A stretch of DNA of 64,000 nucleotides, taken from NCBI GenBank assembly GCA_029240245.1, contig JARBTJ010000012.1, positions 16,325-80,324 on the forward strand. The letters run 5' to 3'. Both the position numbers and the translations under genes were made by a program. Positions within the stretch are counted from its first letter, which is position 1; every line of letters begins with the position of its first letter. The notes below the pieces were generated by a model. The model saw nothing but the letters and a program-made list of their open reading frames with translations. It had not been told where the DNA came from and searched no databases. This document shows, one piece after another, positions 17,116-26,742 of the stretch. The DNA is from Herbinix sp. GTDB taxonomy: Bacteria; Bacillota; Clostridia; Lachnospirales; Lachnospiraceae.

Positions 17116-20100
17116 ATGGCTAAGATTCAAATGACGGTAGACGGTAATACCGCTGCAGCATATGCAGCATATGCGTTTACGGAGGTGGCTGCAATATACC
17201 CAATTACTCCTTCCTCCGGTATGGCAGAATCCACCGATGAATGGTCTGCGAATGGACGAAAAAACATGTTCGGACAGGAAGTACATGTAGAAGAAATGCA
17301 ATCGGAAGCAGGTGCAGCGGGTGCCTTTCATGGTTCTCTACAAGGAGGTGCCTTAACTACAACTTTTACCGCATCTCAGGGTTTATTATTAATGATACCT
17401 AATATGTATAAAGCTGCCGGTGAATTGCTTCCCGGTGTCATCCATGTGAGTGCAAGAGCAATTGCAGCCCATGCCTTAAATATTTTTGGTGATCATCAAG
17501 ATGTAATGGCTACCAGACAGACCGGTTGTGCGCTACTCGCCTCGGGGTCTGTTCAGGAAGTTGTTGATATGGCACCGATTGCTCATTTGTCAGCAATAAA
17601 AGGAAGGCTTCCCTTTGTTCATTTCTTTGATGGCTTCCGCACTTCCCATGAGGTACAGAAAATAGAAGCACTGGAGTACAGGGATTACGCTGAGATGGTT
17701 GATATGGAGGCTGTTTACAGCTTACGAAATCGTGCTTTGTCACCAAATCATCCGTCCATCCGTGGTACCGCTCAAAACTCGGATATCTATTTTCAAGGAA
17801 GGGAAGCTTCAAATCCTTTTTATCAGGATATTATACCGATTGTAGAAGGGTATTTAAATAAAATGAGCGAATATACCGGAAGAAAATACGGTTTATTCGA
17901 TTATTACGGAGATCCGGAAGCAAAATACCTTATCATTGCCATGGGTTCTGTAACACAAACCATAGAACAAACGATTGATTATTTTAACAAACAGGGTGAA
18001 AAATATGGCTTAATCAAGGTTCATTTGTATCGGCCTTTCTCAATGGAGCATTTTCTGGCAAAGATACCGAAATCAGTTGAAAAAATTGCTGTTCTTGACC
18101 GTACTAAGGAACCCGGAGCAATCGGTGAACCTCTTTATCTGGATGTTTGCTCCACCTTCATTACGGCACAGAATAAACCGGTAATCATAGGCGGAAGGTA
18201 TGGACTGGGATCGAAGGATACAACACCGGATCAAATTGCTGCAGTATATGAGAATTTAAAACTGGATAACCCAAAGAATTCCTTTACCATAGGAATCATA
18301 GACGATGTTACCAAAACATCCTTACTGCCGGTGAGGGATTTTGTTTCAGAGCCGGAGGATGTGATTTCCTGTCAGATATGGGGACTTGGTTCAGACGGAA
18401 CGGTTGGTGCGAATAAACAGGCGGTGAAAATCGTTGGTGAGCATTCCGATTTGAAGGTTCAGGCTTATTTTGATTATGACTCTAAAAAATCAGGAGGTTT
18501 GACTGTTTCCCACCTGCGTTTTGGTAAAAATGAAATTCGTTCGACCTATTTGGTTAACCGTGCAGATTATGTTGCATGCCATAACCAGTCCTATGTTAAT
18601 AAATATGACCTGTTAGAGAGTATTAAACGGGGTGGCACTTTTGTATTAAATACTCAGTGGGATGAGAAAGAATTGGAAATAAATCTACCTGCGGCTATGA
18701 GACGCAAGCTTGCCGAACTGGATATTACGTTCTATACCATTAATGCTATCAATATAGCAGAAGAAATTGGTCTGGGAAACCGTATCAATATGGTAATGCA
18801 GGGAGCTTTCTTTAAATTAACGAATATTTTACCGGATAAAATCTATGAGACAGAGTTGAAAAATGTTATAACGAAAATGTATGGTAAAAAGGGTGAAAAA
18901 ATCGTTAAGATGAACCAGGAAGCAGTAGATAAGGGTATTAATGCGATTCATAAGGTGAAAATACCTCATTCCTGGAAAGATAGTACTGACAATGCTGTTA
19001 ATGAAGTCGACGAACCGGAATTTATTAAAAAAATCATGAGGCCAATGGCTGCACTAAAGGGAACAGAGTTGCCGGTGAGTGCCTTTACTGGAATTGAAGA
19101 TGGTACGTTCCCTTCCGGTACTACTGCCTATGAAAAACGCGGAATTGCAGTTAATGTGCCTGAATGGATAGAAGAACGTTGTATCCAATGTAATCAATGT
19201 GCTTATGTCTGTCCTCATGCGGTTATCCGTCCATTTTTACTTAATGAGGAGGAGGTCAAAAAAGCTCCGGAAACTTTTGTTACAAAGAATGCTACCGGTA
19301 AAGCTTATGCCGGTCTACAATATAAAATACAGATTAGTCCGATGGACTGTACCGGTTGCGGTAACTGTGCGGATATCTGTCCGGCTCCGGGCAAGGCATT
19401 AATTATGCAGCCGATTGGTACACAAATTCCGAAAGAAGTGGTTAATTGGAATTATGCTGTTCAGAGTGTAAGCTTCAAGGAAAATCTGGCGTATGGTCCT
19501 GCGTTTAAGGAAAGCCAGTTTAAGCCACCGTTAATTGAGTTCTCAGGTGCCTGTGCCGGCTGCGGAGAAACTCCTTATATCAAGCTTCTTACTCAGCTCT
19601 TCGGAGAACGTATGATGATAGCCAATGCTACCGGTTGTTCCTCGATATGGGCTGCATCTGCTCCAAGTACCGCTTATACAATAAATCGGGAAGGAAAAGG
19701 TCCCTCCTGGGCAAATTCCTTATTTGAAGATAATGCTGAATATGGTTTCGGTATGTATCTGGCTGTAACACAAATCAGAAATAAGCTGGAAGTCGACATG
19801 CGTAAGTTGATTGATATGAATGTTGAGGAAAAAGTGAAAGAAGCACTCCACGATTGGATTCATTATAAAAATGACGGAAAAACCTCGGAAGAAGTCAGCA
19901 ATAAGGTTCTTGATGTTCTGGAACATTTCGTTTCTACAGATGTAGAAGCAAATCAACTGGTCAATAATATTAAGAATAACGGGGATTATTTGACGAAGCG
20001 TTCTATCTGGATGCTCGGTGGTGATGGTTGGGCCTATGATATCGGTTATGGAGGTCTTGATCATGTGATGGCTTCGGGTGAAGATGTCAATGTACTTGTA

Positions 20101-20670
20101 TTTGATACGGAGGTTTATTCTAATACCGGCGGTCAGGCATCGAAATCTACCCCGACCGCAGCAATCGCTAAATTTGCAGCATCCGGTAAGAAGCAGGGTA
20201 AGAAGGATTTGGCCCGTATGATGATGACCTATGGAAATGTATATGTAGCTCAGGTTGGTATCAATGCGGATAACTCACAATTAATCAAGGCTTTTCGGGA
20301 GGCGGAGGAACACCATGGTCCTTCCATCGTTATCGCTTATTCACCTTGTATTAATCATGGTATCAAAGAGGGTATGGGACGAAGCATGGCAACCATCAAA
20401 AAAGCCGTGCAGTGTGGTTACTGGCATTTATTCCGTTATAATCCGGCTTTGAAGGAGCAGGGAAAAAATCCGTTTGTTCTGGATTCAAAGGAACCGACCG
20501 AAAGCTTCCGTGAATTCATATCAGGCCAGGTAAGGTACAGCTCTCTCGAAAAATCATTCCCGGAAAAAGCGGAGGAACTTTTTGTTATGGCAGAGAACCA
20601 TGCGAAGGAAAAATATAGGATTTATAAACAGATGGCGGAAGCCGGAGCAATCATAATCGAGAAAGAATAA
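17116..20670 (+). CDS. nifJ: Pyruvate:ferredoxin (flavodoxin) oxidoreductase
   Basis: Converts pyruvate and CoA to acetyl-CoA and CO2 with reduction of ferredoxin, central to anaerobic energy metabolism. At 1184 residues it is the standard single-chain form with domains fused in order: pyrimidine-binding (YAFTEVAAIYPITPSSGMAE at about 17-36), gamma domain, 2x[4Fe-4S] ferredoxin domain (CIQCNQCAYVCPH from residue 689; CTGCGNCADICP from 745) and the thiamine-diphosphate domain (GGDGWAYDIGYGG near 968). Cysteines of the proximal cluster are in ACAGCGETPY (813, 816). A GGAGAGGG site precedes the ATG, and a strong terminator follows. Confidence 0.98.
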   Translation: MAKIQMTVDGNTAAAYAAYAFTEVAAIYPITPSSGMAESTDEWSANGRKNMFGQEVHVEEMQSEAGAAGAFHGSLQGGALTTTFTASQGLLLMIPNMYKAAGELLPGVIHVSARAIAAHALNIFGDHQDVMATRQTGCALLASGSVQEVVDMAPIAHLSAIKGRLPFVHFFDGFRTSHEVQKIEALEYRDYAEMVDMEAVYSLRNRALSPNHPSIRGTAQNSDIYFQGREASNPFYQDIIPIVEGYLNKMSEYTGRKYGLFDYYGDPEAKYLIIAMGSVTQTIEQTIDYFNKQGEKYGLIKVHLYRPFSMEHFLAKIPKSVEKIAVLDRTKEPGAIGEPLYLDVCSTFITAQNKPVIIGGRYGLGSKDTTPDQIAAVYENLKLDNPKNSFTIGIIDDVTKTSLLPVRDFVSEPEDVISCQIWGLGSDGTVGANKQAVKIVGEHSDLKVQAYFDYDSKKSGGLTVSHLRFGKNEIRSTYLVNRADYVACHNQSYVNKYDLLESIKRGGTFVLNTQWDEKELEINLPAAMRRKLAELDITFYTINAINIAEEIGLGNRINMVMQGAFFKLTNILPDKIYETELKNVITKMYGKKGEKIVKMNQEAVDKGINAIHKVKIPHSWKDSTDNAVNEVDEPEFIKKIMRPMAALKGTELPVSAFTGIEDGTFPSGTTAYEKRGIAVNVPEWIEERCIQCNQCAYVCPHAVIRPFLLNEEEVKKAPETFVTKNATGKAYAGLQYKIQISPMDCTGCGNCADICPAPGKALIMQPIGTQIPKEVVNWNYAVQSVSFKENLAYGPAFKESQFKPPLIEFSGACAGCGETPYIKLLTQLFGERMMIANATGCSSIWAASAPSTAYTINREGKGPSWANSLFEDNAEYGFGMYLAVTQIRNKLEVDMRKLIDMNVEEKVKEALHDWIHYKNDGKTSEEVSNKVLDVLEHFVSTDVEANQLVNNIKNNGDYLTKRSIWMLGGDGWAYDIGYGGLDHVMASGEDVNVLVFDTEVYSNTGGQASKSTPTAAIAKFAASGKKQGKKDLARMMMTYGNVYVAQVGINADNSQLIKAFREAEEHHGPSIVIAYSPCINHGIKEGMGRSMATIKKAVQCGYWHLFRYNPALKEQGKNPFVLDSKEPTESFREFISGQVRYSSLEKSFPEKAEELFVMAENHAKEKYRIYKQMAEAGAIIIEKE

Positions 20671-20676
20671 ATAGAT

Positions 20677-20730
20677 AAATCTGCTGCAAGATTGTCCTTA
20701 CAAACAGGACAGGCTGCGGCAGATTTTTTT
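20677..20730 (+). terminator. Terminator after nifJ
   Basis: AAATCTGCTGCA-type left arm (from 20677) pairs with TGCGGCAGATTT with an inner TGTCC/GGACA pair, followed by seven T ending at 20730. Confidence 0.88.
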
Positions 20731-20883
20731 ATGGTAACTTATTGGATAACTGTCATTAACAAAACTAGAATTTAATACTAAATTGATAGCAAATAATAAT
20801 GAAATAAAGGAAAAATATAACAGGTATTCTATTAATTACATAGGCCAAAAGGCATATTCCTTATACGTGTTTTACAAAGTATG

Positions 20884-20892
20884 TGGTATAAT
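20884..20892 (+). promoter_or_regulatory. Extended -10 promoter before the 88-residue protein
   Basis: TGGTATAAT is an extended -10 element (TGnTATAAT, -10 at 20887-20892). No good -35 is 17 bases upstream, consistent with an extended -10 class. It would give a leader of about 50 bases to the GTG at 20949. Confidence 0.45.
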
Positions 20893-20948
20893 GGTGTTGT
20901 CAATTATGTGGTCGTTTTCATAATACTTATGAAGAGGGGTGGCGTTGC

Positions 20949-21215
20949 GTGATAGCTAAGTCGTTTAAATCCAGCACGAGAGTTATTAAGACAGAAGATG
21001 TTAATGTGATTTACAATTTAGTTTTTAAAAATGCTCTTTATAGCTTTGAATGTTATAAAGAAGGAAGTAATGGCAGTGATATTGAAAATTATTGCTTGTT
21101 GGAAGATGTTACAGATGATGAAGGAGAAGCAGAAGCTTTTCTACACTTAATGGCAAAGGGTAAAGTGTTCCCGGTACATATACAAGATATGGTTGTGGAT
21201 TATTTTGAAGAATAA
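20949..21215 (+). CDS. Small acidic protein, possibly DUF6514 family
   Basis: An 88-residue acidic cytosolic protein with no signal or membrane segment. The C-terminal half, with DVTDDEGEAEAFLHLMAKGKVFPVHIQDMVVDYF spanning residues about 54-86, resembles the pattern I recall for DUF6514 of Lachnospiraceae (a helix, then a VxPVHxxDVVEDF tail). This is from memory and untested. The start is GTG at 20949 after GAGGGGTGG. It has its own promoter and a terminator hairpin downstream, so it is monocistronic. Function unknown. Confidence 0.65.
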   Translation: MIAKSFKSSTRVIKTEDVNVIYNLVFKNALYSFECYKEGSNGSDIENYCLLEDVTDDEGEAEAFLHLMAKGKVFPVHIQDMVVDYFEE

Positions 21216-21334
21216 GCATCATATCGGCTAGTAATCAGGCTTGATTGATTACCCTGGATGTACGTGAATGTAAGATTATGACTGCATAAAATGCGAGACT
21301 TAAGAAGAGGCTGTTATCGAATAACCGGTTTATG

Positions 21335-21361
21335 GGAGGTTGTTTATGACAACCTCTTTTT
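21335..21361 (+). terminator. Terminator upstream of gerA operon
   Basis: GAGGTTGT-TTATG-ACAACCTC with five trailing T. It insulates the small upstream gene from the germination operon. Confidence 0.75.
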
Positions 21362-21406
21362 AATGTCTTTATAAATTAAAGGTAATAATATACAATGCTT
21401 GGGAAA

Positions 21407-21437
21407 TGCATATTTACAGGTGAAAAAGGAAAATATA
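21407..21437 (+). promoter_or_regulatory. Candidate sporulation (sigma-G-type) promoter of the ger operon
   Basis: TGCATA (21407-21412) and AAATATA (21431-21437) are 18 bases apart and partly match sigma-G consensus elements (TGAATA / CATACTA). ger operons are normally forespore-expressed, which is why this pair was considered. The match is imperfect. Confidence 0.25.
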
Positions 21438-21473
21438 GGGGTATGGATTTTGATTATGGAAAGAAGGTAGTTC

Positions 21474-22928
21474 ATGGAAATTACACTGAATTCACAGGTG
21501 ATTAAGGAACATTTCTCGAAAAGCGGCGATGTATTAGTTCGTCCGATTAAAATAAAGCAAAACAATGTAACTTTTCATATTTTCTGTGTGGATGGATTGA
21601 TCAACTCCCAATTGGTTGATATGGCACTCTTGCAGTCCTTGACGTTAGATCCGTACCTCACCGAAGTGAAAACCGAACGAGCGGTAATGGATTATTTACT
21701 GGGGAGTGGCTCTTATCATGTTTTTGCATCAGAAGAGGCGGATATTACTAAGGTTTTAAAGAATGTGTTAAGTGGAATGGTTGCCTTTATTTTTGACGGG
21801 GAACAAAAAGCGGTGATTTATGATATCCGTATGTTTGAGAAACGCTCGATACAAGCACCCGAGGAAGAGGGTGTAATGAAAGGGGCAAAGGATTCATTTA
21901 TCGAAGTGATGCGAATTAATACGGCTTTAATCAGGCGTAGAATTCGTTCGGAATATCTTGTTATGGAAACCCTGACCGCTGGACGAATTTCAAAGACGGA
22001 TATGACACTTGCTTATATTAGTAATATAGCCAATTTGGAGACGGTCAATCGTATCAAAGATAAGATTAACACCATAGATATTGATAATGTTTCTACACCC
22101 GCATTTATAGAAGAGTTCCTAATTGAAAATAAAAAGAGTATCTTTCCGCAGATCATGTATACTCAGCGACCGGACCGCGTCTCCGCTAACCTTTCCGACG
22201 GAAGGATTGCTCTGGTGGTTGACGGAATGCCCTTTGTTTATCTGCTGCCTTGTCAGCTTCCAATGATGATGCAGACTCCGGAGGATTATGCGAACCACTT
22301 TTTTGTCGGCTCATTTTTACGAATCATCCGGTATACTCTTATGATTATCACGTTATTCTTACCGGCTTTTTATATTGCTGCCACCACCTATCAGAATCAA
22401 ATGCTACCGGTACAGTTGGCTTTATCCATTCAAAAGTCTAAGGTGAATGTACCTTTTTCATCGGCCACGGAGGTTTTGGGTCTGTTGATCGCGTTTGAAA
22501 TCTTAATCGAAGCGGGACTTCGGCTACCAAAAGCAGTCGGAACAGCAATGTCAATTTTGGGTGGTTTGGTAATCGGTCAATCAGCGGTGGCCGCAAGCTT
22601 GATTTCACCGGCAGTAGTCGTTATTGTTGCTCTAGCGGGTATCGCAGGATTTATACTACCGAATCAGGATTTAAGCAGTGGTGTTCGTCTTACAAGATTT
22701 CTACTTGCAATTTTAGCCGCTCTGGCAGGATTTTTCGGTCTGGTGGTTGGATTAGTTATTCTGATCGTTCATTTGTGCAGTCTTGATAATTACGGTGTTG
22801 CCTATTTGTCACCCTTTGTTGACATAGAGGAAAGCAACCGGAAGGATACCTTGTTACGGTTCCCAATTAAGTTTTTTAAAAAACGCCCGGATGATATAGC
22901 CCCTGAAAACATAACGAAACAAAATTAA
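21474..22928 (+). CDS. gerA: Spore germinant receptor subunit A
   Basis: A 484-residue GerA/SpoVAF-family protein (PF03323) of the spore inner membrane. The N-terminal ~240 residues are soluble, with family segments FIEVMRINTALIRRRIRSE (about 142-160) and SIFPQIMYTQRPDR; five or so hydrophobic segments follow (for example residues 280-305, 345-365 and 410-435), including the conserved GSFLRIIRY. It forms a complex with the GerB permease and GerC lipoprotein that senses nutrients and starts germination. GGAAAGAAGG precedes the ATG. First gene of a four-gene operon. Confidence 0.95.
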   Translation: MEITLNSQVIKEHFSKSGDVLVRPIKIKQNNVTFHIFCVDGLINSQLVDMALLQSLTLDPYLTEVKTERAVMDYLLGSGSYHVFASEEADITKVLKNVLSGMVAFIFDGEQKAVIYDIRMFEKRSIQAPEEEGVMKGAKDSFIEVMRINTALIRRRIRSEYLVMETLTAGRISKTDMTLAYISNIANLETVNRIKDKINTIDIDNVSTPAFIEEFLIENKKSIFPQIMYTQRPDRVSANLSDGRIALVVDGMPFVYLLPCQLPMMMQTPEDYANHFFVGSFLRIIRYTLMIITLFLPAFYIAATTYQNQMLPVQLALSIQKSKVNVPFSSATEVLGLLIAFEILIEAGLRLPKAVGTAMSILGGLVIGQSAVAASLISPAVVVIVALAGIAGFILPNQDLSSGVRLTRFLLAILAALAGFFGLVVGLVILIVHLCSLDNYGVAYLSPFVDIEESNRKDTLLRFPIKFFKKRPDDIAPENITKQN

Positions 22929-22947
22929 GAAAGAAAAGAGTGTTTCC

Positions 22948-24051
22948 ATGAAAAGACTGATATTTTTGCTCCTTCCATTTTTGCTATGCGGCTGCTCCAG
23001 GGATATGAATCGGAGGGAAATTGATGAAGTGAATTTTATCCATGCCCTTGGCATAGATTATGCGGATGGAGAATATACCATAAGTGCTATTTTTAATTCC
23101 GGAGGAGGTGCCGATCCGGAAGGGTCGGGTGAAGCCGGCAGTGAGGAAATATCAAACGGTACGGGTAAGACGCCTTACGCAGCCTATGAGGATTTAAGGC
23201 TAAAGAATAAGAAGGCGATTACATTGACACAAGCGGGTTTCTTTTTGATTGGTGATACAGCAGCAAAGGAGGGAATTGATCTTTGCCTGGATTTCCTTTC
23301 CCGGAATGAAACCATTAAGCTGGAATCCTTGATCTATGTTACGAAGGGAGAAAAAGCTGAGGATTTTATTAATGCCGCAATTGAAAATAAGCAGGCGGTC
23401 TCCGAGGATTTGGAAGCAATTAAGCAAAAGCAGCAGGAAATTATCACTAGAAATGATAATAATTTAGTAAATATTTTAAATGAAATGAAGCAAAATTATT
23501 CCAGCGTTCTCATTCCTTATCTGACGGCTGAGGAAAGTGGTTTTCTGATTGAAGGATATGCGATCTTTGATCAGTTAAAGCTTTATGATTACCTGGATAA
23601 GGAAACCTCCAGCGGTATCAATTTCATGAAAAATATAGTCAGAAGTTATCCGATCCATTTAGAGAATGGTACAGGATTATCCATCTCTTATACGGATACC
23701 GATTTAAAGACTAAGCTGGAGAATGATAAGATAATTATAAAAATTAAAGTAAATTTTGAAAGTATGATTAAGGAAGTAAACATGGAGGGTGACACCTTTA
23801 CGTATGAAGTACTTTCGAAGCTTACCAAAGAACAGAATCAATACGTTGAAAATATCATTAGGAAAGCAGCGGATTACTCGGTTACCACGGGTTTGGACAT
23901 CTTACAATTAGCCCGGATCATAGAGAATCAAAATGTTAGTCAATGGAGAGATTTAAAAGAAACCTGGGAGGATAATATCTCGAAAATCGAATTTGAATAC
24001 GAATTAAATTCAAGAATTGTGAAGTCATTCATCCTGGGAAAAGAGAGGTAG
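22948..24051 (+). CDS. gerC: Ger(x)C-family germinant receptor lipoprotein
   Basis: A 367-residue lipoprotein. The signal peptide ends in lipobox LLCGC with the acylated cysteine at residue 16. The mature N-terminus MNRREIDEVNFIHALGIDY is the Ger(x)C signature, and C-terminal residues about 245-365 form the second domain, with FEYELNSRIVKS near the end. It is the C subunit of the germinant receptor, anchored on the outer face of the spore inner membrane. It begins 20 bases after gerA. A glycine/serine-rich stretch (about 52-72) is a flexible linker. Confidence 0.93.
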   Translation: MKRLIFLLLPFLLCGCSRDMNRREIDEVNFIHALGIDYADGEYTISAIFNSGGGADPEGSGEAGSEEISNGTGKTPYAAYEDLRLKNKKAITLTQAGFFLIGDTAAKEGIDLCLDFLSRNETIKLESLIYVTKGEKAEDFINAAIENKQAVSEDLEAIKQKQQEIITRNDNNLVNILNEMKQNYSSVLIPYLTAEESGFLIEGYAIFDQLKLYDYLDKETSSGINFMKNIVRSYPIHLENGTGLSISYTDTDLKTKLENDKIIIKIKVNFESMIKEVNMEGDTFTYEVLSKLTKEQNQYVENIIRKAADYSVTTGLDILQLARIIENQNVSQWRDLKETWEDNISKIEFEYELNSRIVKSFILGKER

Positions 24052-24056
24052 TTGTA

Positions 24057-24245
24057 ATGATTTATGTTTTTGCTGTAACATTAATTTATACCTTTGTAAA
24101 GAAAAAAGAGGAACTGTTGGAGGAAAAAAGAAATCTGGTGTTATTTATGCTTTTATCTGTGATAGGCATTTCTCTTGGTATTATCTATATGATTAATCCG
24201 TATCTACCTAGCTTGACCTTGATGCTGGAAAAATATATGAAATGA
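24057..24245 (+). CDS. Small membrane protein in the ger operon
   Basis: A 62-residue protein with two hydrophobic segments (about residues 1-13 and 28-47) around a charged KKKEELLEEKRN loop, predicting a two-pass hairpin. It sits between gerC and gerB with 5- and 10-base gaps, and its own GAGAGG site. Small two-TM proteins of this kind (GerD2/GerX-like D subunits) accompany some Bacillus germinant receptors and modulate them; homology here is inferred from size, topology and position only. Confidence 0.75.
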   Translation: MIYVFAVTLIYTFVKKKEELLEEKRNLVLFMLLSVIGISLGIIYMINPYLPSLTLMLEKYMK

Positions 24246-24255
24246 GGTGATACTG

Positions 24256-25356
24256 ATGAATAGAGAGGTTACCCTGCGACAGACAGCCTTTATGTACCTG
24301 TTTATATCCCTATCACCCATATTACGTCAAATACCGAATGCAGTTGCGAGCGAAGCAGGCAGAAGTGGATATTTGAGTCCGCTATGGTCACTGGTTCCGA
24401 TATTTTTACTGACAGCAATTTTAATAGCAGTAATTAAGACCTTTCCTGGGTTGAACATCTATGAAATTATGGTACAGCTGATTGGTAAGTTTTTTGCTAA
24501 GCTGATTATTTTTCTTTACCTGTTATGGATACTTTTATCAATCGTTTCGAAAATAAATATTTATGCACTTACAATACAGTTTACTCTGATGCCCCAGACC
24601 AGATCAAATTATTTTATGATCATCTTAATCCTTTTGGTTTACTTCGCACTCAATAGAGGAGCCAAGACAGTATTCCGATTTTCGGAATTTACATTAGGAC
24701 CGATTCTGTTTCTGTTTGCTGTATTATTCCTCTGTGCATTAACAAGGCTGAGAACCGATTATTTGTTGCCGGTTTCAACCATTAACATCCCGTCCACTAT
24801 TTTTGCTTCAAAGGATGTGATCGCAGTCGGAGGTAATATAATCGTAATTTTGTTTTTTGCCGATAAATTCGGAATTACAATTACAAAATCACAAATAAGA
24901 AAGCTTTGGGGCGGAGTTTTGGTATTCGTAATCCTGTCCTTTGTGATCACGATATTTACTTTTGGGATAACAGGAGCGGATTTTACCGCCTCTGCATCGT
25001 TTCCTTTTTATATGACAGTAAAAAGTATATCATTTTTTAATATATTTGAACGCTTTGAAGTACTGGTGACATTGTTCTGCGTTCTATCGGATTTTATTGC
25101 TATCTGCATCATGGCATTTCTTGTGCTTCGCTGCTTTGAATGGATTTTTAATTTAAAACAGGGCAAGATAATCGCTGTTCCGTTAACGGTTTTGATTTTC
25201 TATCTGACCTATTATATCAGTAGTACCCAGTTTGAGTTTAATTTTTTATACCGCACGATAATTGTAAATGTAAATTTGATTTTTCAATATGTGATTCCGG
25301 CTTTACTCGGGTTTCTTTGCCTGATTAAGAGAAAGAAGATACAAAAACAGTTTTGA
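24256..25356 (+). CDS. gerB: GerB-family spore germination permease
   Basis: An endospore germination permease (PF03845), about 366 residues, with ten hydrophobic segments and APC-superfamily fold; this is the germinant-binding subunit. The N-terminus REVTLRQTAFMYLF and SEAGRSGYLSPLW near residues 30-45 match the family. A GTG at 24247 is in frame but the TGAGGTGA site (24243-24250) overlaps it, so ATG 24256 is preferred. It ends the operon; a perfect 15-base-arm hairpin lies 84 bases downstream. Confidence 0.94.
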   Translation: MNREVTLRQTAFMYLFISLSPILRQIPNAVASEAGRSGYLSPLWSLVPIFLLTAILIAVIKTFPGLNIYEIMVQLIGKFFAKLIIFLYLLWILLSIVSKINIYALTIQFTLMPQTRSNYFMIILILLVYFALNRGAKTVFRFSEFTLGPILFLFAVLFLCALTRLRTDYLLPVSTINIPSTIFASKDVIAVGGNIIVILFFADKFGITITKSQIRKLWGGVLVFVILSFVITIFTFGITGADFTASASFPFYMTVKSISFFNIFERFEVLVTLFCVLSDFIAICIMAFLVLRCFEWIFNLKQGKIIAVPLTVLIFYLTYYISSTQFEFNFLYRTIIVNVNLIFQYVIPALLGFLCLIKRKKIQKQF

Positions 25357-25439
25357 GATTGCACCTGTATACTGTCTATCTTTATATAATAAAATTTATG
25401 TCACTGAACCATAAACGAAGTTTCATGAATAAAAGTATA

Positions 25440-25489
25440 AGGATAGCTTGATCCGTCATCGATATGTGATGTATGGATCAAGCTATCCT
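25440..25489. terminator. Perfect 15-base-arm hairpin between convergent genes
   Basis: AGGATAGCTTGATCC (25440-25454) and GGATCAAGCTATCCT (25475-25489) are exact inverted repeats around a 20-base loop. It lies between gerB and the convergent M23 gene. T-runs are poor on both sides, so it may be a transcription or processing barrier acting in both directions. Confidence 0.55.
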
Positions 25490-25541
25490 ATTGACTTATA
25501 TGATAAGTATCTGTCTACGTGTCGGTAGCTGCTCAGCACGG

Positions 25542-26648
25542 TCACTCATAGATATGTATGTCAAATTCCTCATCATCATACTGATAGATGCTATGATTGA
25601 TATAATGCTCCGCAATCGGATCGATGTATTGATATATTCGGTGATATTCCTTTGTCTCCTGGTCTTTTAACGTTTCACTCCGGTTTCGGTATAAAAATTG
25701 GATGAGATCATAGCAATCAATCCAGATTTCGTTCACACTTTCCTTCTGTGATTCATCAAAAATGAGCTGCAGCCCGAAATGAAGATGCGTAGTTTGAATA
25801 TTATTGGCATTTTCATTGGTACTATAGCCGGTGCGTCCCATATACCCGATGACATCACCGGCTTGAACTATACTTCCCACTTCCAGGGATTTATTGTAAG
25901 GAAAATTTTTTCTTAAATGAGCATAATAATAATATCGTTTCTTGTCAAAGCTACGGATACCAATACGCCAACCCCCGTATTGATTCCAGCCAAGAGCTTC
26001 AACATAACCGGATTCTACCGCAACGATGGGAGTCCCGACCTGACCCATCATGTCATGACCAAGGTGCTTGCGTCGATAGCCGTAGCTTCTTGAAACACCG
26101 AAATCATCAAAATGGCTGTAGGGGTAAAATTTTGCAATCGGCAAAAACACCTTAAGCCCATATTTTTCCTCCCAACGTTTTCCTCCGGGAGCCGTTTCGT
26201 CTGCCACTTCTATTTTATAATCACCGACCATACCGCCGAGAACAGCTGTATAAGCTTCCAGATAATATTTATAATATTTGGAGTCCTTGGTTAAGGAGTC
26301 CATGGTTTCTTCTTTCGTCTTAAGTTTCGTTACAAGGTCATTCAAGTGACTTTCTTTAAATCTCGAAAAATCTCCTCCGTATTTTGCCCCAAGATAAGCC
26401 AATAACTCAATCCAATTGAGTTTCACTTCTTCCTCCCGGGATTTTACATCACACTGGTAAGCTTTTTCCATAGCTTTACTGCTTACGTCAAAACTCACCC
26501 ATTTAATATAATCTTTCTCGGCATCATACATGGAAGTATAAACAGCGCCTTCTTTATCAAAATTTTGTTTTATCAGAACAGAAGAAAATATAACTAAGAT
26601 TAACAGTTCACAAAGTATGATGTGCCTTGCCTTATGCTTTCGAAACAT
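25542..26648 (-). CDS. M23-family membrane-anchored metallopeptidase
   Basis: A 368-residue LytM-type zinc endopeptidase anchored by one N-terminal membrane segment (about residues 10-27). Catalytic segments are HLGHDMMG (H-x3-D), YAHLRK and HLHFGLQL (HxH), with the usual GTPIVAVESGYVEALGWN between. It lies outside the membrane and would cut peptide cross-links of peptidoglycan. ATG 26666 is also in frame, but its second to fifth codons contain AAGGAAG, which is a good ribosome site for ATG 26648. It converges on the ger operon, so a role in spore cortex or engulfment is possible but unproven. Confidence 0.88.
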   Translation of the reverse strand: MFRKHKARHIILCELLILVIFSSVLIKQNFDKEGAVYTSMYDAEKDYIKWVSFDVSSKAMEKAYQCDVKSREEEVKLNWIELLAYLGAKYGGDFSRFKESHLNDLVTKLKTKEETMDSLTKDSKYYKYYLEAYTAVLGGMVGDYKIEVADETAPGGKRWEEKYGLKVFLPIAKFYPYSHFDDFGVSRSYGYRRKHLGHDMMGQVGTPIVAVESGYVEALGWNQYGGWRIGIRSFDKKRYYYYAHLRKNFPYNKSLEVGSIVQAGDVIGYMGRTGYSTNENANNIQTTHLHFGLQLIFDESQKESVNEIWIDCYDLIQFLYRNRSETLKDQETKEYHRIYQYIDPIAEHYINHSIYQYDDEEFDIHIYE

Positions 26649-26742
26649 TTTTTTACTTCCTTGCATTCAAAACTTGTAACATTTTATGTTTTTTACATGC
26701 CATCTATAACCTTTGCAGCCAATTTCATAATAATTTTTTCAA

